A stretch of 64,000 bases of DNA from positions 2,480,001 to 2,544,000 of the forward strand of contig NZ_CP033906.1 in assembly GCF_003816055.1 (NCBI RefSeq), in the 5' to 3' direction. A program made the translations under genes and the position numbers. This stretch comes from Bacillus sp. FJAT-42376. Lineage in GTDB: Bacteria; Bacillota; Bacilli; Bacillales; Bacillaceae. The notes beneath the pieces are model-generated. The model saw only the letters and a program-made list of their open reading frames with translations, had not been told where the DNA came from and did not search any database. Of the stretch, positions 38,997-48,700 are shown piece after piece; within the stretch, counting starts at the first letter, position 1; each line of letters opens with the position of its first letter.

Positions 38997-39797
38997 TCAT
39001 TGTCCATCCAGGATAATCCGTTCAGGACAGGTATAAATATTCATGGAATCGTTGCGGATGAAACCGGCAGCTGTGATGCCGAGCTCTTCTGCAAGATTTA
39101 ATGCAAGCTCGGTTGGTGCAGATTTGGACAGCACGATTTCACAGCCTATTTTCGCTACTTTCAGCAAAATCTCAGAGGAAATCCGCCCGCTGAATACAAT
39201 GATTTTATCTTCAATCGAAATTCCATTTCTTAAGCAGTATCCATATATTTTATCTAAGGCATTATGGCGTCCGATATCCATTCTGCTCAAAATGATCCCA
39301 TTTACGTCGCACAGTGCTGCATTATGGACGCCGCCGGTATTTTTAAAGGTCGTAGCAGCATGCTGCATGTCTTTCATCAGTCTGAAGCAGTCATCAGGAG
39401 TTACTTTTACGCGGATGCCATTCATCTTTTTTGCTGTCAGAGCATCATTGACAAAAACAAATCCCTGTCTGCTCATCCCGCAGCACGATGTAATATAGCG
39501 CTTACTTTGGAAATTTTGTACGAAAGGATTGAGATTGTCGGTTTTAACATGGACAAACCCCTCTTTTTCCTGCAGCCAGATCTCTTTAATATCCTCATGC
39601 TTTTTGATAACTCCTTCGGATGCTAAAAAGCCGACTACCATATCTTCGATGTACTCAGGTGTACAGACCATTGTGACAAATTCCTGCCCGTTCACTTTAA
39701 CGGTTACAGGAAATTCTGTGACAACCCGGTCTTCAACTGATTCCGCCCGGCCTTTTGAGACCCGGATAATCTTTCTTTTCACTTCTTTCTGCTCCAT
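38997..39797 (-). CDS. fdhD: Formate dehydrogenase sulfurtransferase FdhD
   Basis: A 266-residue FdhD, which passes sulfur from a cysteine desulfurase to the Mo cofactor of formate dehydrogenase. The active-site cysteines are in TSCCGMSRQG. SRMDIGRHNALDKI and FSGRISSEIL are also typical. I chose ATG 39797 (GGAG, seven bases before); an earlier start at 39812 abuts the DUF2294 stop. It is divergent from fdhA, the enzyme it activates. Confidence 0.95.
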   Translation of the reverse strand: MEQKEVKRKIIRVSKGRAESVEDRVVTEFPVTVKVNGQEFVTMVCTPEYIEDMVVGFLASEGVIKKHEDIKEIWLQEKEGFVHVKTDNLNPFVQNFQSKRYITSCCGMSRQGFVFVNDALTAKKMNGIRVKVTPDDCFRLMKDMQHAATTFKNTGGVHNAALCDVNGIILSRMDIGRHNALDKIYGYCLRNGISIEDKIIVFSGRISSEILLKVAKIGCEIVLSKSAPTELALNLAEELGITAAGFIRNDSMNIYTCPERIILDGQ

Positions 39798-39812
39798 TAG
39801 GCTACTCCTCAT

Positions 39813-40157
39813 TCAAACGATATTCTTATCAAAAACAAAAACCGATACAGCCATGTTCTCTTCTACTTTTATGTCAGAAAAAAGATGCACAAGCTTTGCA
39901 CCCATTAACTCTTCCATACCCTCTGGAGGGCTCACTGAATACACATCCTGAATCATTTTCGTTCTTGCAGAATGAATCATTTCTTTTCCTTCAGGCGATT
40001 TCGACAAAAACAGCTCGGTCGGGGTCAGATTCCCGTACAGAGTCGAGACCGCCATATTCTCTACGAATACGGTATGAATCCGCTCAGGGCCCTTTCCGAA
40101 AAGCTCTTTGCGAAGTTTTCTAATCATATCGTTAAATTCATGTATGACATTTGCCAT
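39813..40157 (-). CDS. DUF2294 family protein
   Basis: A 114-residue cytoplasmic protein of the DUF2294 family (RKELFGKGPERIHTVFVENM, TELFLSKSPEGKEMI). Function is unproven. The family is often found beside formate dehydrogenase genes in Firmicutes, and here it leads the fdhD-moaA operon and diverges from fdhA. Confidence 0.8.
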   Translation of the reverse strand: MANVIHEFNDMIRKLRKELFGKGPERIHTVFVENMAVSTLYGNLTPTELFLSKSPEGKEMIHSARTKMIQDVYSVSPPEGMEELMGAKLVHLFSDIKVEENMAVSVFVFDKNIV

Positions 40158-40268
40158 GAATCCATCTCCCTTAATTCTTTAGCTGGCTTTCGTAATTTTT
40201 CTATCATAAATCATAGTCTGCAAAAATAAAAGGCTTTACCGGCGATTGGCCAATCCCCCTTGTAAGTA

Positions 40269-40297
40269 TTGTATCTTTCGAAAAATGAGTCTATAAT
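40269..40297 (+). promoter_or_regulatory. Promoter of the fdhA leader
   Basis: TTGTAT (40269-40274), 17 bp, TATAAT (40292-40297). It predicts transcription starting at about 40304, which gives a 180-nt leader before fdhA. Confidence 0.75.
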
Positions 40298-40303
40298 AGC
40301 CGT

Positions 40304-40486
40304 ATTGATGGAACCGCAGTAGTGCGCTGCTGCGCTTCTATCGTCTAAGAAAACGAAATGGCTTGGACTGGTTCTTTAGCAAGATCTGCTAATCAATTAT
40401 TCCACCATGTATTGAGTGCTGTCCATTTTTTGGCTCATTCAATCATGGTGGTTTTTTTATGTCCAAATTCAGAAAGGAGCAGCAAA
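40304..40486 (+). promoter_or_regulatory. Structured attenuator leader of fdhA (candidate riboswitch or protein-controlled)
   Basis: From the predicted start the leader folds at once into a long hairpin. GATGGAA pairs with TTCTATC and CGCAGTAG with CTGCTGCG, interrupted by one C-C mismatch (40307-40342). A second hairpin TTAGCA/TGCTAA (40376-40392) follows, then a strong terminator (40402-40458) and the ribosome site. The piece TGGAA in the first hairpin could also pair with TTCCA at the foot of the terminator. I do not recognise a known riboswitch class. Which signal acts (molybdate, Moco, formate, or a protein) is unknown. Confidence 0.55.
40402..40458 (+). terminator. Intrinsic terminator upstream of fdhA
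   Basis: Stem CCACCATG/CATGGTGG continued by ATTGAGTG/CTCATTCAAT-type pairing, then seven T. It lies 28 bp before the fdhA ATG, so it must be read through for expression. Confidence 0.85.
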
Positions 40487-43429
40487 ATGAGTAATTTGAC
40501 GATCAGTGTAAAAATTAACGGTGAAAATTACGAAGCAAAACCAGGATCTTCCATTCTTGAAATTTTGAATGAACAGCACATTCAGCATCCGCAAATATGC
40601 TATGTACCTGAAGTGGACCCAATCCAGACGTGTGATACATGTATGGTGGAGGTGGATGGAAAGCTTGTGCGGTCATGTGCAACGTGTGCCTCCGATGGGA
40701 TGGATATTCAATTGAGCTCGCCTGCAGCGAAGGCAGCCCAAACAGAAGCAATGGACCGGATTCTTGAAAATCATTTGCTGTACTGTACGGTTTGCGATAA
40801 CAACAACGGAAACTGCAAGCTCCATAATACAGCTGAATTCATGGAAATTGAGCACCAAAAATATCCGTATACCCCAAAAGTCGATCTTGATGATGTAGAC
40901 ATGTCTCATCCATTTTACCGGTATGATGCCAATCAATGCATTGCCTGCGGCCAGTGTGTGGAAGTGTGTCAAAACCTTCAGGTCAATGAAACCCTCTCGA
41001 TCGATTGGGAAGCAGACCGCCCCCGTGTGATATGGGATGATGGAGCAGCAATCAATGATTCATCCTGTGTGAGCTGCGGACAATGTGTAACGGTCTGCCC
41101 ATGTAACGCTTTAATGGAAAAATCCATGCTTGGCGAAGCAGGCTTTATGACAGGACTTAAAAGCGACATGCTCAGTCCGATGATTGATTTAGTAAAAGAG
41201 GTAGAGCCTGGCTACAGCGGCATTTTCGCCATTTCTGAAGCGGAAGCTGCAATGAGGGATACCCGTACGAAAAAAACGAAAACTGTCTGCACATTCTGCG
41301 GAGTGGGCTGTGCGTTTGAAGTCTGGACAAAAGACCGTAAGATTCTTAAAGTTCAGCCGGTTGACGATGCTCCCGTTAATGCCATTTCTACTTGTGTAAA
41401 AGGGAAATTCGGCTGGGACTTCGTCAATTCCGAAGAGCGCATTACGAAACCGCTGATCCGTAAAAATGGCGCTTTCGTCGAAGCAAGCTGGAAAGAAGCA
41501 CTTGATCTTGTCGCAAGCCGTCTTGGAACCATTAAAGAAAAGCACGGGGAAGGCTCCGTCGGCTTGATTTCTTCTTCCAAAATAACCAACGAAGATAACT
41601 ATGTAATCCAGAAGCTTGCCCGTCAGGTTTTTGAAACGAACAACGTGGACAACTGCTCCCGCTATTGTCAATCCCCTGCCACAGACGGATTATTCCGTAC
41701 GGTAGGAATGGGCGGCGACGCAGGTACAATCAAGGACATCGCTAAAGCAGGTCTCGTCATCATCGTCGGCGCCAATCCGGCTGAAGGACATCCGGTTCTG
41801 GCAACACGCGTTAAACGGGCCCATAAACTGCACGGACAGAAGCTCATTGTTTCTGATCTGCGCAAAAATGAGATGGCGGAACGATCTGACTTGTTTATCA
41901 GTCCAAAACAAGGAACAGACCAGGTGTGGATTATGGCCGTTACGAAATACATGATGGATCAAGGCTGGCATGATCAGCGCTTCATTGATGAAAATGTGAA
42001 TTTCTTTGAAGAGTACAAGGAAGTACTGGAACGATACACACTTGAGTATGCCGAGAAATGGACGGGAATTACAAAGGAACAAATGATTGAAATTGCCGAA
42101 ATGATTCGCGACGCTGACGGCACATGCGTGCTTTGGGGAATGGGCGTCACTCAAAATACCGGCGGTTCCCATACTTCTGCAGCGATCTCCAATCTATTGC
42201 TTGCAACAGGAAATTACCGCCGTCCGGGTGCCGGCGCATACCCTCTTCGCGGACATAACAACGTTCAAGGAGCATGCGACATGGGTACGCTGCCAGGCTG
42301 GCTTCCAGGCTATCAGCACGTAACCGATGATGCTGCCCGTGCAAAATTTGAAGAAGCGTACGGTGTAAAAATCAGCAGTACCCCTGGACTGAATAACATT
42401 GAAATGCTCGGGTCGATCGGTGCCGGTAAAATGAAAGCTATGTACCTTGTCGGGGAAGACATGGCTTTAGTCGATGCTGATTCAAACCATGTGGATGAAA
42501 TTCTCTCAAGCCTTGAATTCTTCGTGGTTCAGGACATCTTCCTTTCCAGAACCGCCCAATATGCCGATGTCGTTCTGCCGGCGGCTCCTTCTCTTGAAAA
42601 AGAAGGAACGTTCACCAATACTGAGCGCCGGGTCCAGAGATTGTATCAAGCCCTTCCAACACTTGGCGACTCCAAGCCGGACTGGTGGATTGTTCAGGAA
42701 ATTGCCAACCGTTTAGGAGCAAACTGGAATTACACGCATCCGAGCGATATTTTCGCTGAAATGGCTTCCCTGTCTCCATTGTTCGGGGATGCAAGCTATG
42801 AAGTGCTTGAAGGCTGGAACAGCTTCCTATGGGGCAGCTTTGATGGAAAAAGCACGCCGCTTCTTTATACAGACGGATTCAATTTCCCGGACAAAAAAGC
42901 CCGTTTCGCGCTTTCCGACTGGGTAACGCCTGCAGAGTTCCCTGATGAATATGACCTGAATATCAACAACGGACGGATGCTTGAGCATTTCCATGAAGGA
43001 AACATGACGAACAAATCCAAAGGAATACAAGCAAAGGTTCCGCAGGTATTTGTAGAGGTCTCCCCTGCTCTTGCTAAAGAGCGCGGAGTGGAGGACGGTT
43101 CAGTGGTTCGCCTTGTTTCTCCTTTCGGTGCTGTTAAATTGAGTGTTCTCGTAACCGACCGGGTTAAAGGAAAAGAAATCTATCTTCCGATGAATTCTGT
43201 CGATAAAGAGACGGCCATCAACTTTTTGACTGGACCGATTTATGATACAGAGACGAATACACCAGCCTATAAACAAACAAAAGTACGGATGGAAGTGCTC
43301 GGGGAAAAACGCAAGATGCCGCTTCCAAGCACGAATCCGAGAAACAAAAAGCGCTATCCTCAGAACGGCGTGGAAGTAGAACGCAAATGGGCTCGTCCGG
43401 GCTATGTGCATCTGACTACGGAGAAATAA
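40487..43429 (+). CDS. fdhA: Formate dehydrogenase alpha subunit (molybdopterin, multi-FeS)
   Basis: A 980-residue FdhA/YrhE-type enzyme. Domain order: N-terminal 2Fe-2S ferredoxin-like domain (CYVPEVDPIQTCDTC), a His-Cys type FeS site (CTVCDNNNGNC), two 4Fe-4S ferredoxin motifs (CIACGQCVEVC, CVSCGQCVTVCPC), the CTFCGVGC cluster of the catalytic domain, and the bis-MGD domain with the Mo ligand probably Cys394 in CSRYCQSPATDG (cysteine, not selenocysteine). It oxidises formate to CO2. I chose ATG 40487 after AAAGGAGC; the open frame extends upstream to 40358, but that part lies in the attenuator leader. The DUF1641 gene follows after 13 bp. Confidence 0.96.
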   Translation: MSNLTISVKINGENYEAKPGSSILEILNEQHIQHPQICYVPEVDPIQTCDTCMVEVDGKLVRSCATCASDGMDIQLSSPAAKAAQTEAMDRILENHLLYCTVCDNNNGNCKLHNTAEFMEIEHQKYPYTPKVDLDDVDMSHPFYRYDANQCIACGQCVEVCQNLQVNETLSIDWEADRPRVIWDDGAAINDSSCVSCGQCVTVCPCNALMEKSMLGEAGFMTGLKSDMLSPMIDLVKEVEPGYSGIFAISEAEAAMRDTRTKKTKTVCTFCGVGCAFEVWTKDRKILKVQPVDDAPVNAISTCVKGKFGWDFVNSEERITKPLIRKNGAFVEASWKEALDLVASRLGTIKEKHGEGSVGLISSSKITNEDNYVIQKLARQVFETNNVDNCSRYCQSPATDGLFRTVGMGGDAGTIKDIAKAGLVIIVGANPAEGHPVLATRVKRAHKLHGQKLIVSDLRKNEMAERSDLFISPKQGTDQVWIMAVTKYMMDQGWHDQRFIDENVNFFEEYKEVLERYTLEYAEKWTGITKEQMIEIAEMIRDADGTCVLWGMGVTQNTGGSHTSAAISNLLLATGNYRRPGAGAYPLRGHNNVQGACDMGTLPGWLPGYQHVTDDAARAKFEEAYGVKISSTPGLNNIEMLGSIGAGKMKAMYLVGEDMALVDADSNHVDEILSSLEFFVVQDIFLSRTAQYADVVLPAAPSLEKEGTFTNTERRVQRLYQALPTLGDSKPDWWIVQEIANRLGANWNYTHPSDIFAEMASLSPLFGDASYEVLEGWNSFLWGSFDGKSTPLLYTDGFNFPDKKARFALSDWVTPAEFPDEYDLNINNGRMLEHFHEGNMTNKSKGIQAKVPQVFVEVSPALAKERGVEDGSVVRLVSPFGAVKLSVLVTDRVKGKEIYLPMNSVDKETAINFLTGPIYDTETNTPAYKQTKVRMEVLGEKRKMPLPSTNPRNKKRYPQNGVEVERKWARPGYVHLTTEK

Positions 43430-43442
43430 GGAGGGAATACAA

Positions 43443-43925
43443 ATGGCAGCTCCTATTACAGAAATCAGAAAACCTCAATTAAGCGAGGAAGAAGTCAAAC
43501 AGCAAAAGCTTGAAGATTTAAAGACATTGCTTGCTGAAAATGAAACGGCTTTGGCAAAAATGATGGAAATCGCAAGCGAGCTGAACAGCATCGGCGTTCT
43601 TGACGCAGCTGACCATATGCTGCTTGCTAAAGACGAAATCGCTAAAATTGCTCTCGGACAGGTCTCCCGCAAACCGGTGACGAACCTTCTCAATACGCTG
43701 CTCGGCGCAACAGGGGCCTTGATGAAAGCCGATCCTGAACAAATGACAAAGCTTTTAAACAGTGCGATGGCCGGTATGAATGAAGGCAGCAAATACCTGG
43801 AATCGGAAAAGAAAGTGACCATTATGGATCTCTTAAAAACCCTTAACGACCCGGATATAAACCGGGCAATCGGCTTTGGCCTCCATTTCCTCCGCGGAAT
43901 GGGAAAAGACTTGAAAGAAGATTGA
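43443..43925 (+). CDS. DUF1641 protein, formate dehydrogenase partner (YrhD-like)
   Basis: A 160-residue DUF1641 protein, mostly helical (KLEDLKTLLAENETALAKMM, LGATGALMKADPEQM, IGFGLHFLRGMGK at the C-terminus). It is always found next to FdhA-type genes in Bacillus and may be an accessory subunit. It shares a transcript with fdhA and is followed by a strong terminator. Confidence 0.88.
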   Translation: MAAPITEIRKPQLSEEEVKQQKLEDLKTLLAENETALAKMMEIASELNSIGVLDAADHMLLAKDEIAKIALGQVSRKPVTNLLNTLLGATGALMKADPEQMTKLLNSAMAGMNEGSKYLESEKKVTIMDLLKTLNDPDINRAIGFGLHFLRGMGKDLKED

Positions 43926-43931
43926 CTTTCT

Positions 43932-43972
43932 GACTGAAAAGAAGCCCCGAGGCGCTTCTTTTCAGTCTTTTT
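43932..43972 (+). terminator. Terminator of fdhA-DUF1641
   Basis: GACTGAAAAGAAGC/GCTTCTTTTCAGTC perfect 14-bp stem followed by five T. Confidence 0.9.
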
Positions 43973-44004
43973 CAATCGATGCTGTCCGAAAGGAATGATG
44001 AAAC

Positions 44005-45054
44005 ATGACAAATGAACAAATACTGAATGCATTAAAGCATGTTAACGACCCAGAATTAAATAAGAGCTTAGTCGAGTTAAACATGATCCGCAATGTGCAA
44101 ATCGATGGAGACCATATCCGGCTTGAAGTGGTACTAACCATTTCAGGCTGTCCATTGAAAACCAAAATTCAAGAAGATATCGAAAACGCTCTATATAAAA
44201 TCGGAGCATCTAACGTCACCCTTACTTTCGGATCGATGACTCCTGAAGAACGCGCTGCCTTAACCCAGTCGCTTAAAAGAGAAACGACGGCCGAGAATGG
44301 CATGCCCGATATGCTCCGCCCTGATTCAGGGGTTACGTTCCTTACTGTAACGAGCGGTAAAGGAGGCGTCGGAAAATCGACCGTGACCATTAACCTGGCC
44401 GCTGCCCTTGCGAAAATGGGCAAAAAAGTAGGTATCCTTGATGCCGATATTTACGGGTTCAGCATACCGGCTATGCTGCAGGTAAAAGATAAACCAACGA
44501 TGATTGATCAAACAGCCATTCCGGTGGAAAGCTACGGGGTCAAAATCATGTCTATGGCCTTCTTTGCGAATGGAAACAGCCCTGTCATGTGGCGTGGTCC
44601 GATGCTGAATAAGTGGATCAAAAACTTCCTTGTTAATACGCACTGGGGAGAACTCGATTATCTGCTTCTCGACCTTCCTCCAGGAACGGGAGATGTGGCG
44701 ATCGATGTGGCGGCTATGATCCCTCAGTCAAAAGAAATCATTGTCACCACCCCCCATATGGTCGCTTCATTTGTCGCCTCCAGAGCAGGGACAATGGCTA
44801 TGCATACGAAACATGAAATTGCCGGAGTCGTTGAAAATATGGCGTATCTCGAAGAGTCAGACGGAACGAAACGCTACCTCTTTGGGAAAGACGGCGGAGA
44901 GATGCTTGCTAAGCAGCTTCAGACCAGCGTGATTGCAAGAATCCCATTCGGCCATCCAGAGGAACGCGTAACGGAAGGACTTTATAAAGAAGAATCAATG
45001 CCTGGGGAAATGTTTAAAAGCCTGGCTGAGCATTTTCTTCATTTAAATCAGTAG
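44005..45054 (+). CDS. salA: Mrp/NBP35-family ATPase (SalA/ApbC-like)
   Basis: A 349-residue protein. Residues 1-95 are a MIP18 (DUF59) domain (LKHVNDPELNKSLVELNM). The rest is a deviant-Walker P-loop ATPase with VTSGKGGVGKSTVTINLA, LDADIYGFSIP and LLDLPPGTGDVAIDV. In most bacteria the family carries FeS clusters through a C-terminal CxxC; that pair is not visible here, as far as I can see. In B. subtilis the homologue SalA controls scoC. It stands alone between terminators, next to the iron-sulfur rich fdh genes. Confidence 0.88.
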   Translation: MTNEQILNALKHVNDPELNKSLVELNMIRNVQIDGDHIRLEVVLTISGCPLKTKIQEDIENALYKIGASNVTLTFGSMTPEERAALTQSLKRETTAENGMPDMLRPDSGVTFLTVTSGKGGVGKSTVTINLAAALAKMGKKVGILDADIYGFSIPAMLQVKDKPTMIDQTAIPVESYGVKIMSMAFFANGNSPVMWRGPMLNKWIKNFLVNTHWGELDYLLLDLPPGTGDVAIDVAAMIPQSKEIIVTTPHMVASFVASRAGTMAMHTKHEIAGVVENMAYLEESDGTKRYLFGKDGGEMLAKQLQTSVIARIPFGHPEERVTEGLYKEESMPGEMFKSLAEHFLHLNQ

Positions 45055-45098
45055 GTTAGCACGTTGCTTTCTGCTGAATGGAACCGGCAGCAGCAAAA

Positions 45099-45140
45099 GA
45101 AAAAGGGAGGAAAGCCTGAGCGCTTCCTCCCTTTCTCTTT
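45099..45140. terminator. Bidirectional terminator
   Basis: AAAGGGAGGAAAGC/GCTTCCTCCCTTT between the convergent salA and the FixH/YtkA-like gene. Confidence 0.8.
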
Positions 45141-45142
45141 GA

Positions 45143-45940
45143 TTATTTCACCTCCACTGTATAGGGAAAAACATGGACCTTTCCCTCGAACTTAAATTCA
45201 GCCCATATTTTGTAGATCCCAGGTTCATCAAACTCCGTTTCAAATTTTGTTTCTTTTTGGGATTTAGGGTGCACATGCACATAGTTCTCTCCCATTTCAT
45301 CGAGAATGACCACATGCCCGGCTGCGCCCAGGTAGGGTTCTGGTTCGCCGTGATCAAAGGAAAAAGCAAGTGTTACCGGCTCATGGACGCTCAATTTTTC
45401 CGGACTCATGACCGCTGAGAATTTGGAAGATTTCTTTACAAACCTTTCATCCGGTTTTAAATGATCATGTTTTTTTTCGGCAGATGAACCAATTTTCAAT
45501 GGAATAGGCTTTACCTTATAACTTGAATCCTTCGGTTTGACATCAACGAACGCTTTGTAGCTTCCGTCCGGAAGACTTTGCTTCGCCTCATACACACCGT
45601 CTCCTGTTTTAGATGGGTGGATATGGCGATATTGCTCGAGATCTTCACTTACGACAATTACATGCATCAACTTTTCATGGCTGATTTCGAGATGGTCATA
45701 TGGTTTGCCTTCCTGATCCTTTAACCTGATTTGAATGGTCTTTTCTATATAGGAAGCAGATGCTTTAATCTCACTTCGGTCCCCTGGGCGATTTTCATGG
45801 CTTCCATGAGGGGCTTCGTGAAGGGAATGTTTTTCTTCCGCTTTTGATTTCACCGAATCTCCTTCAGACATAAAGTAAATTCCGGTCACTGCCGCTAAAA
45901 TGGCAGCGGCTGTGATTCCCCACTTCCAGATAACCGACAT
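45143..45940 (-). CDS. Membrane-anchored FixH/YtkA-like protein, two tandem domains
   Basis: A 265-residue protein with an N-terminal membrane anchor (WKWGITAAAILAAVTGIYF), a His-rich linker and two similar extracytoplasmic beta domains. Both carry the same pattern: HVIVVSEDLEQYRHIHP in the first and HVVILDEMGENYVHVHP in the second. Many histidines and the position just downstream of copA suggest handling of copper at the cell surface, but this is inferred. Ribosome site GGGAGG. It follows copA by 19 bp and is probably cotranscribed. Confidence 0.8.
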   Translation of the reverse strand: MSVIWKWGITAAAILAAVTGIYFMSEGDSVKSKAEEKHSLHEAPHGSHENRPGDRSEIKASASYIEKTIQIRLKDQEGKPYDHLEISHEKLMHVIVVSEDLEQYRHIHPSKTGDGVYEAKQSLPDGSYKAFVDVKPKDSSYKVKPIPLKIGSSAEKKHDHLKPDERFVKKSSKFSAVMSPEKLSVHEPVTLAFSFDHGEPEPYLGAAGHVVILDEMGENYVHVHPKSQKETKFETEFDEPGIYKIWAEFKFEGKVHVFPYTVEVK

Positions 45941-45959
45941 TGAGATTCCTCCCGCCTTC

Positions 45960-48371
45960 TCATAGTTTTACTCTTTGCAGTCTCAAAGCGTTTAATATAA
46001 CGGATACGGAGCTGAACGCCATGGCTGCCCCTGCAAGCCATGGCGCGAGCAATCCGGCGGCTGCAAGCGGAATTCCCAGAACATTGTATCCAAATGCCCA
46101 AAATAGATTCTGCTTAATGTTCCGGATGGTTTTTTGGCTCATATAGAGGGCATCGGCTATACTGTTTAAATCTCCGCGGACTAAGGTGATATCCGCGGCT
46201 TCCATCGCGATATCCGTCCCAGTTCCAATCGCCATTCCTATATCAGCCGCAGCAAGGGCCGGAGCATCATTGATCCCATCCCCCACCATCGCCACTTTTC
46301 TGCCTTCACCCTGCTGTTTGTTGACAGCGGCCGCTTTTTCTTCAGGCAAAACTTCAGCCAAGACCTCTTCAATTCCGGCCTGACGCGCAATCGCTCGGGC
46401 TGTTTTTTCATTGTCGCCTGTAATCATGACAACGCGGATTCCAAGGTCCTTCAGCCGTTTAACCGCATCTGGTGAAGACTCTTTCATGGTGTCCGCAACA
46501 GCGATTATTCCGGCAAAAGCTCCATTAAGAGCGATAAGCATGGCTGTCTTCCCTTCTTCCTCCAGCTCATTCATGACCGGAATGGAATCCGAAATAACAA
46601 CATCCTTAGTTTTCATCAGCTTCTTTGTTCCGATTAGAATGGTTTGGCCTTCAATAACGGCTCGGATACCGTACCCGGGTATTGCTTCAAATTCCTGTAC
46701 GTCTCTTAAAGAAATTCCCCGTTCTTTCACCCCATCTGCAATCGCTTTTGCCAGAGGGTGCTCGGATTGATTCTCGGCTGATGCAATGAGCGATAATATC
46801 TCCGCTTCATTTTCTGCTGAGATCCTTACATCTGTCAGAAACGGTTTTCCATTTGTTACCGTACCGGTTTTATCCAAAAGCACCGTATCAATCCGGTGGG
46901 CGTTCTCAATATGCTCCCCGCCTTTAAAAAGAATGCCGAATTCAGCTGAGCGGCCTGAGCCTGCCATAATAGAAGTCGGCGTAGCAAGCCCCAGTGCGCA
47001 TGGACAGGCGATAACGAGAACGGCAATGAACTTCTCAAGCGCTGAAGCGAGATCCCCGGGACTGAGCCACACTATCCAGATTAAAAAGGCCGCAGCAGCC
47101 AGCCCTAATACAACGGGAACAAAAATCCCTGAAATCTGATCGGCAAGACGCTGAATGGGTGCTTTGGAGCCCTGGGCCTCCTCTACCACTTTAATGATTT
47201 GTGATAAAGCTGATTCCTTCCCAACGCTGCTTGCCCTAATTTTTATAAAACCGTTTTTATTAATGGTTGCACCGAAAACCCGGTCACCCCTCTCTTTATC
47301 AGAAGGAAGACTTTCACCGGTAAGCATCGATTCGTCAACAGCAGTCCGCCCCTCAAGAATTTCTCCGTCAACCGGAATTTTCTCGCCTGGTTTAACTAGA
47401 ACAAGATCACCGGTGATAACCTCTTCTAAAGGTATGAGAAGTTCCCGTCCTTCACGAACGACAGAAGCATTCTTAGCCTGCAAACCGATTAATTTTTTTA
47501 TCGCGTTTGAAGACCTTCCTTTCGCCCGTGCTTCAAAAAGTTTCCCTAAAATAATCAGCGTGATCAGGATAGCACTTGTTTCAAAATATAGTTCTGCCAT
47601 ATGATCTTTTGAGTAGAGTGTTTCGATCGCCAAATATACACTGTAAAAGTAAGCTGCCGAAGTTCCGAGCGCAACGAGAACATCCATATTCGCGCTTTTA
47701 TTTTTAAGGGCAAGATAGGCCCCTCTATAAAACTGCCACCCTGCAATAAATTGGACAGGAGTAGCCAGTGCAAGCTGAACCCACGGATTCATCAGCATGT
47801 CAGGCAGATAAATAAAGGAAGTAAAAGAGAAATGGCTGACCATTGCCCAAAGTAAAGGAGCAGTCAAAATGGCGGAAAAAAGTAATTTCCCTATTTGATT
47901 TTGAACCTCTCTTTTGCGCTGGTCCCCACTCGCATCCCCATCGTCCTTGATTTTTGCTCCATATCCCAGTTTTTCAATCCGGGCTGCCGCGTCTTCGGGA
48001 GACACCTCAGCAGGATTGTATGTGACTGCCGCACTCTCCATAGCAAAATTGACTGAAGCTTCAAATACTCCATCCATTTTGTTTAAGCTTTTTTCAATCC
48101 TGGCTGAACAGGCAGCACACGTCATTCCTGTAATGGACAGGCTCACTTTTTCCCCTTCTGCTTCGTATCCCAAGTCTCTAATTTTCGCTGCAACTTCCGA
48201 AAGCTTCACGGTGTTTGGATGATATTTAATCGTTGATCGTTCGAGTGCAAGATTTACATGCGCCTGTTCAATCCCTTCCATTTTATTTAATCCTCTCTCA
48301 ATGCGGGACGCGCAGGCAGCACACGTCATTCCAGTTATTCCAATCGTCGTTTCTTTCGCCGGACTGCTCAA
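45960..48371 (-). CDS. copA: Copper-exporting P1B-type ATPase CopA
   Basis: An 803-residue P-type ATPase. Two N-terminal heavy-metal domains ([15 protein letters not shown] and [15 protein letters not shown]), eight membrane helices, the CPC motif in [15 protein letters not shown], the phosphorylation site [10 protein letters not shown] and [18 protein letters not shown] are intact. It pumps Cu(I) out of the cytoplasm. Start is TTG after GGAGG at ten bases. A CsoR-type operator lies 40 bp upstream, so it has its own regulated promoter apart from csoR-copZ. Confidence 0.97.
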   Translation of the reverse strand: MSSPAKETTIGITGMTCAACASRIERGLNKMEGIEQAHVNLALERSTIKYHPNTVKLSEVAAKIRDLGYEAEGEKVSLSITGMTCAACSARIEKSLNKMDGVFEASVNFAMESAAVTYNPAEVSPEDAAARIEKLGYGAKIKDDGDASGDQRKREVQNQIGKLLFSAILTAPLLWAMVSHFSFTSFIYLPDMLMNPWVQLALATPVQFIAGWQFYRGAYLALKNKSANMDVLVALGTSAAYFYSVYLAIETLYSKDHMAELYFETSAILITLIILGKLFEARAKGRSSNAIKKLIGLQAKNASVVREGRELLIPLEEVITGDLVLVKPGEKIPVDGEILEGRTAVDESMLTGESLPSDKERGDRVFGATINKNGFIKIRASSVGKESALSQIIKVVEEAQGSKAPIQRLADQISGIFVPVVLGLAAAAFLIWIVWLSPGDLASALEKFIAVLVIACPCALGLATPTSIMAGSGRSAEFGILFKGGEHIENAHRIDTVLLDKTGTVTNGKPFLTDVRISAENEAEILSLIASAENQSEHPLAKAIADGVKERGISLRDVQEFEAIPGYGIRAVIEGQTILIGTKKLMKTKDVVISDSIPVMNELEEEGKTAMLIALNGAFAGIIAVADTMKESSPDAVKRLKDLGIRVVMITGDNEKTARAIARQAGIEEVLAEVLPEEKAAAVNKQQGEGRKVAMVGDGINDAPALAAADIGMAIGTGTDIAMEAADITLVRGDLNSIADALYMSQKTIRNIKQNLFWAFGYNVLGIPLAAAGLLAPWLAGAAMAFSSVSVILNALRLQRVKL

Positions 48372-48410
48372 TGGCTTTACACCTCCGATACGTCATATGC
48401 GGATAATCTC

Positions 48411-48431
48411 ATATACCTAATAGGGGTATAT
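48411..48431. promoter_or_regulatory. CsoR operator upstream of copA
   Basis: ATATACCTAATAGGGGTATAT, an inverted repeat 40 bp before the copA start codon. Confidence 0.75.
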
Positions 48432-48442
48432 TTTTTTTATAA

Positions 48443-48478
48443 AGAGACGCGCTATTTTTGTACAGCGCGCATGCTCTC
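48443..48478 (-). terminator. Hairpin after copZ
   Basis: Minus-strand AGAG...GCGCGCTG/AGCGCG...CTCT immediately after the copZ stop. The T-run is poor, so it may only attenuate readthrough into copA. Confidence 0.45.
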
Positions 48479-48685
48479 TTATTCTTTTACATCATATCCT
48501 TGATCATCAATCGTTTCTTTAATCTCTTCAAGACTAACCTCTTCAGGACGAAAGCTTACATCCACGGTCCCTTCTGCCAGATGAACTTTTACTGACTCCA
48601 CTCCGGATAATTTTCCGACACTGCCTTCCACTGCCTTTACACAATGTTCACAGCTCATCCCTTCAACTTTTAGCGTTGTATCCAA
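48479..48685 (-). CDS. copZ: Copper chaperone CopZ
   Basis: A 68-residue ferredoxin-like HMA protein with the GMSCEHCVKAVE Cu(I)-binding motif. It carries copper to CopA's N-terminal domains. Start is TTG with GGAG eight bases upstream. It follows csoR by 15 bp. Confidence 0.96.
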   Translation of the reverse strand: MDTTLKVEGMSCEHCVKAVEGSVGKLSGVESVKVHLAEGTVDVSFRPEEVSLEEIKETIDDQGYDVKE

Positions 48686-48700
48686 ATGAATCGCTCCTTC

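Noticed and set aside
40304..40345. T-box-like sequence TGGAACCGC in the fdhA leader
   Set aside because: It lies at the start of the leader about 90 nt before the terminator, not in an antiterminator, and there is no stem I or specifier loop, so a T-box riboswitch is not supported.
40358..40486. N-terminal extension of FdhA by 43 residues
   Set aside because: This part overlaps the terminator hairpin of the leader; the ATG at 40487 has a strong ribosome site and gives the usual 980-residue length.
43475..44032. 185-codon minus-strand frame opposite the DUF1641 gene
   Set aside because: Antisense shadow running across a strong terminator; product is Ser/Phe-rich as expected for a reverse frame.
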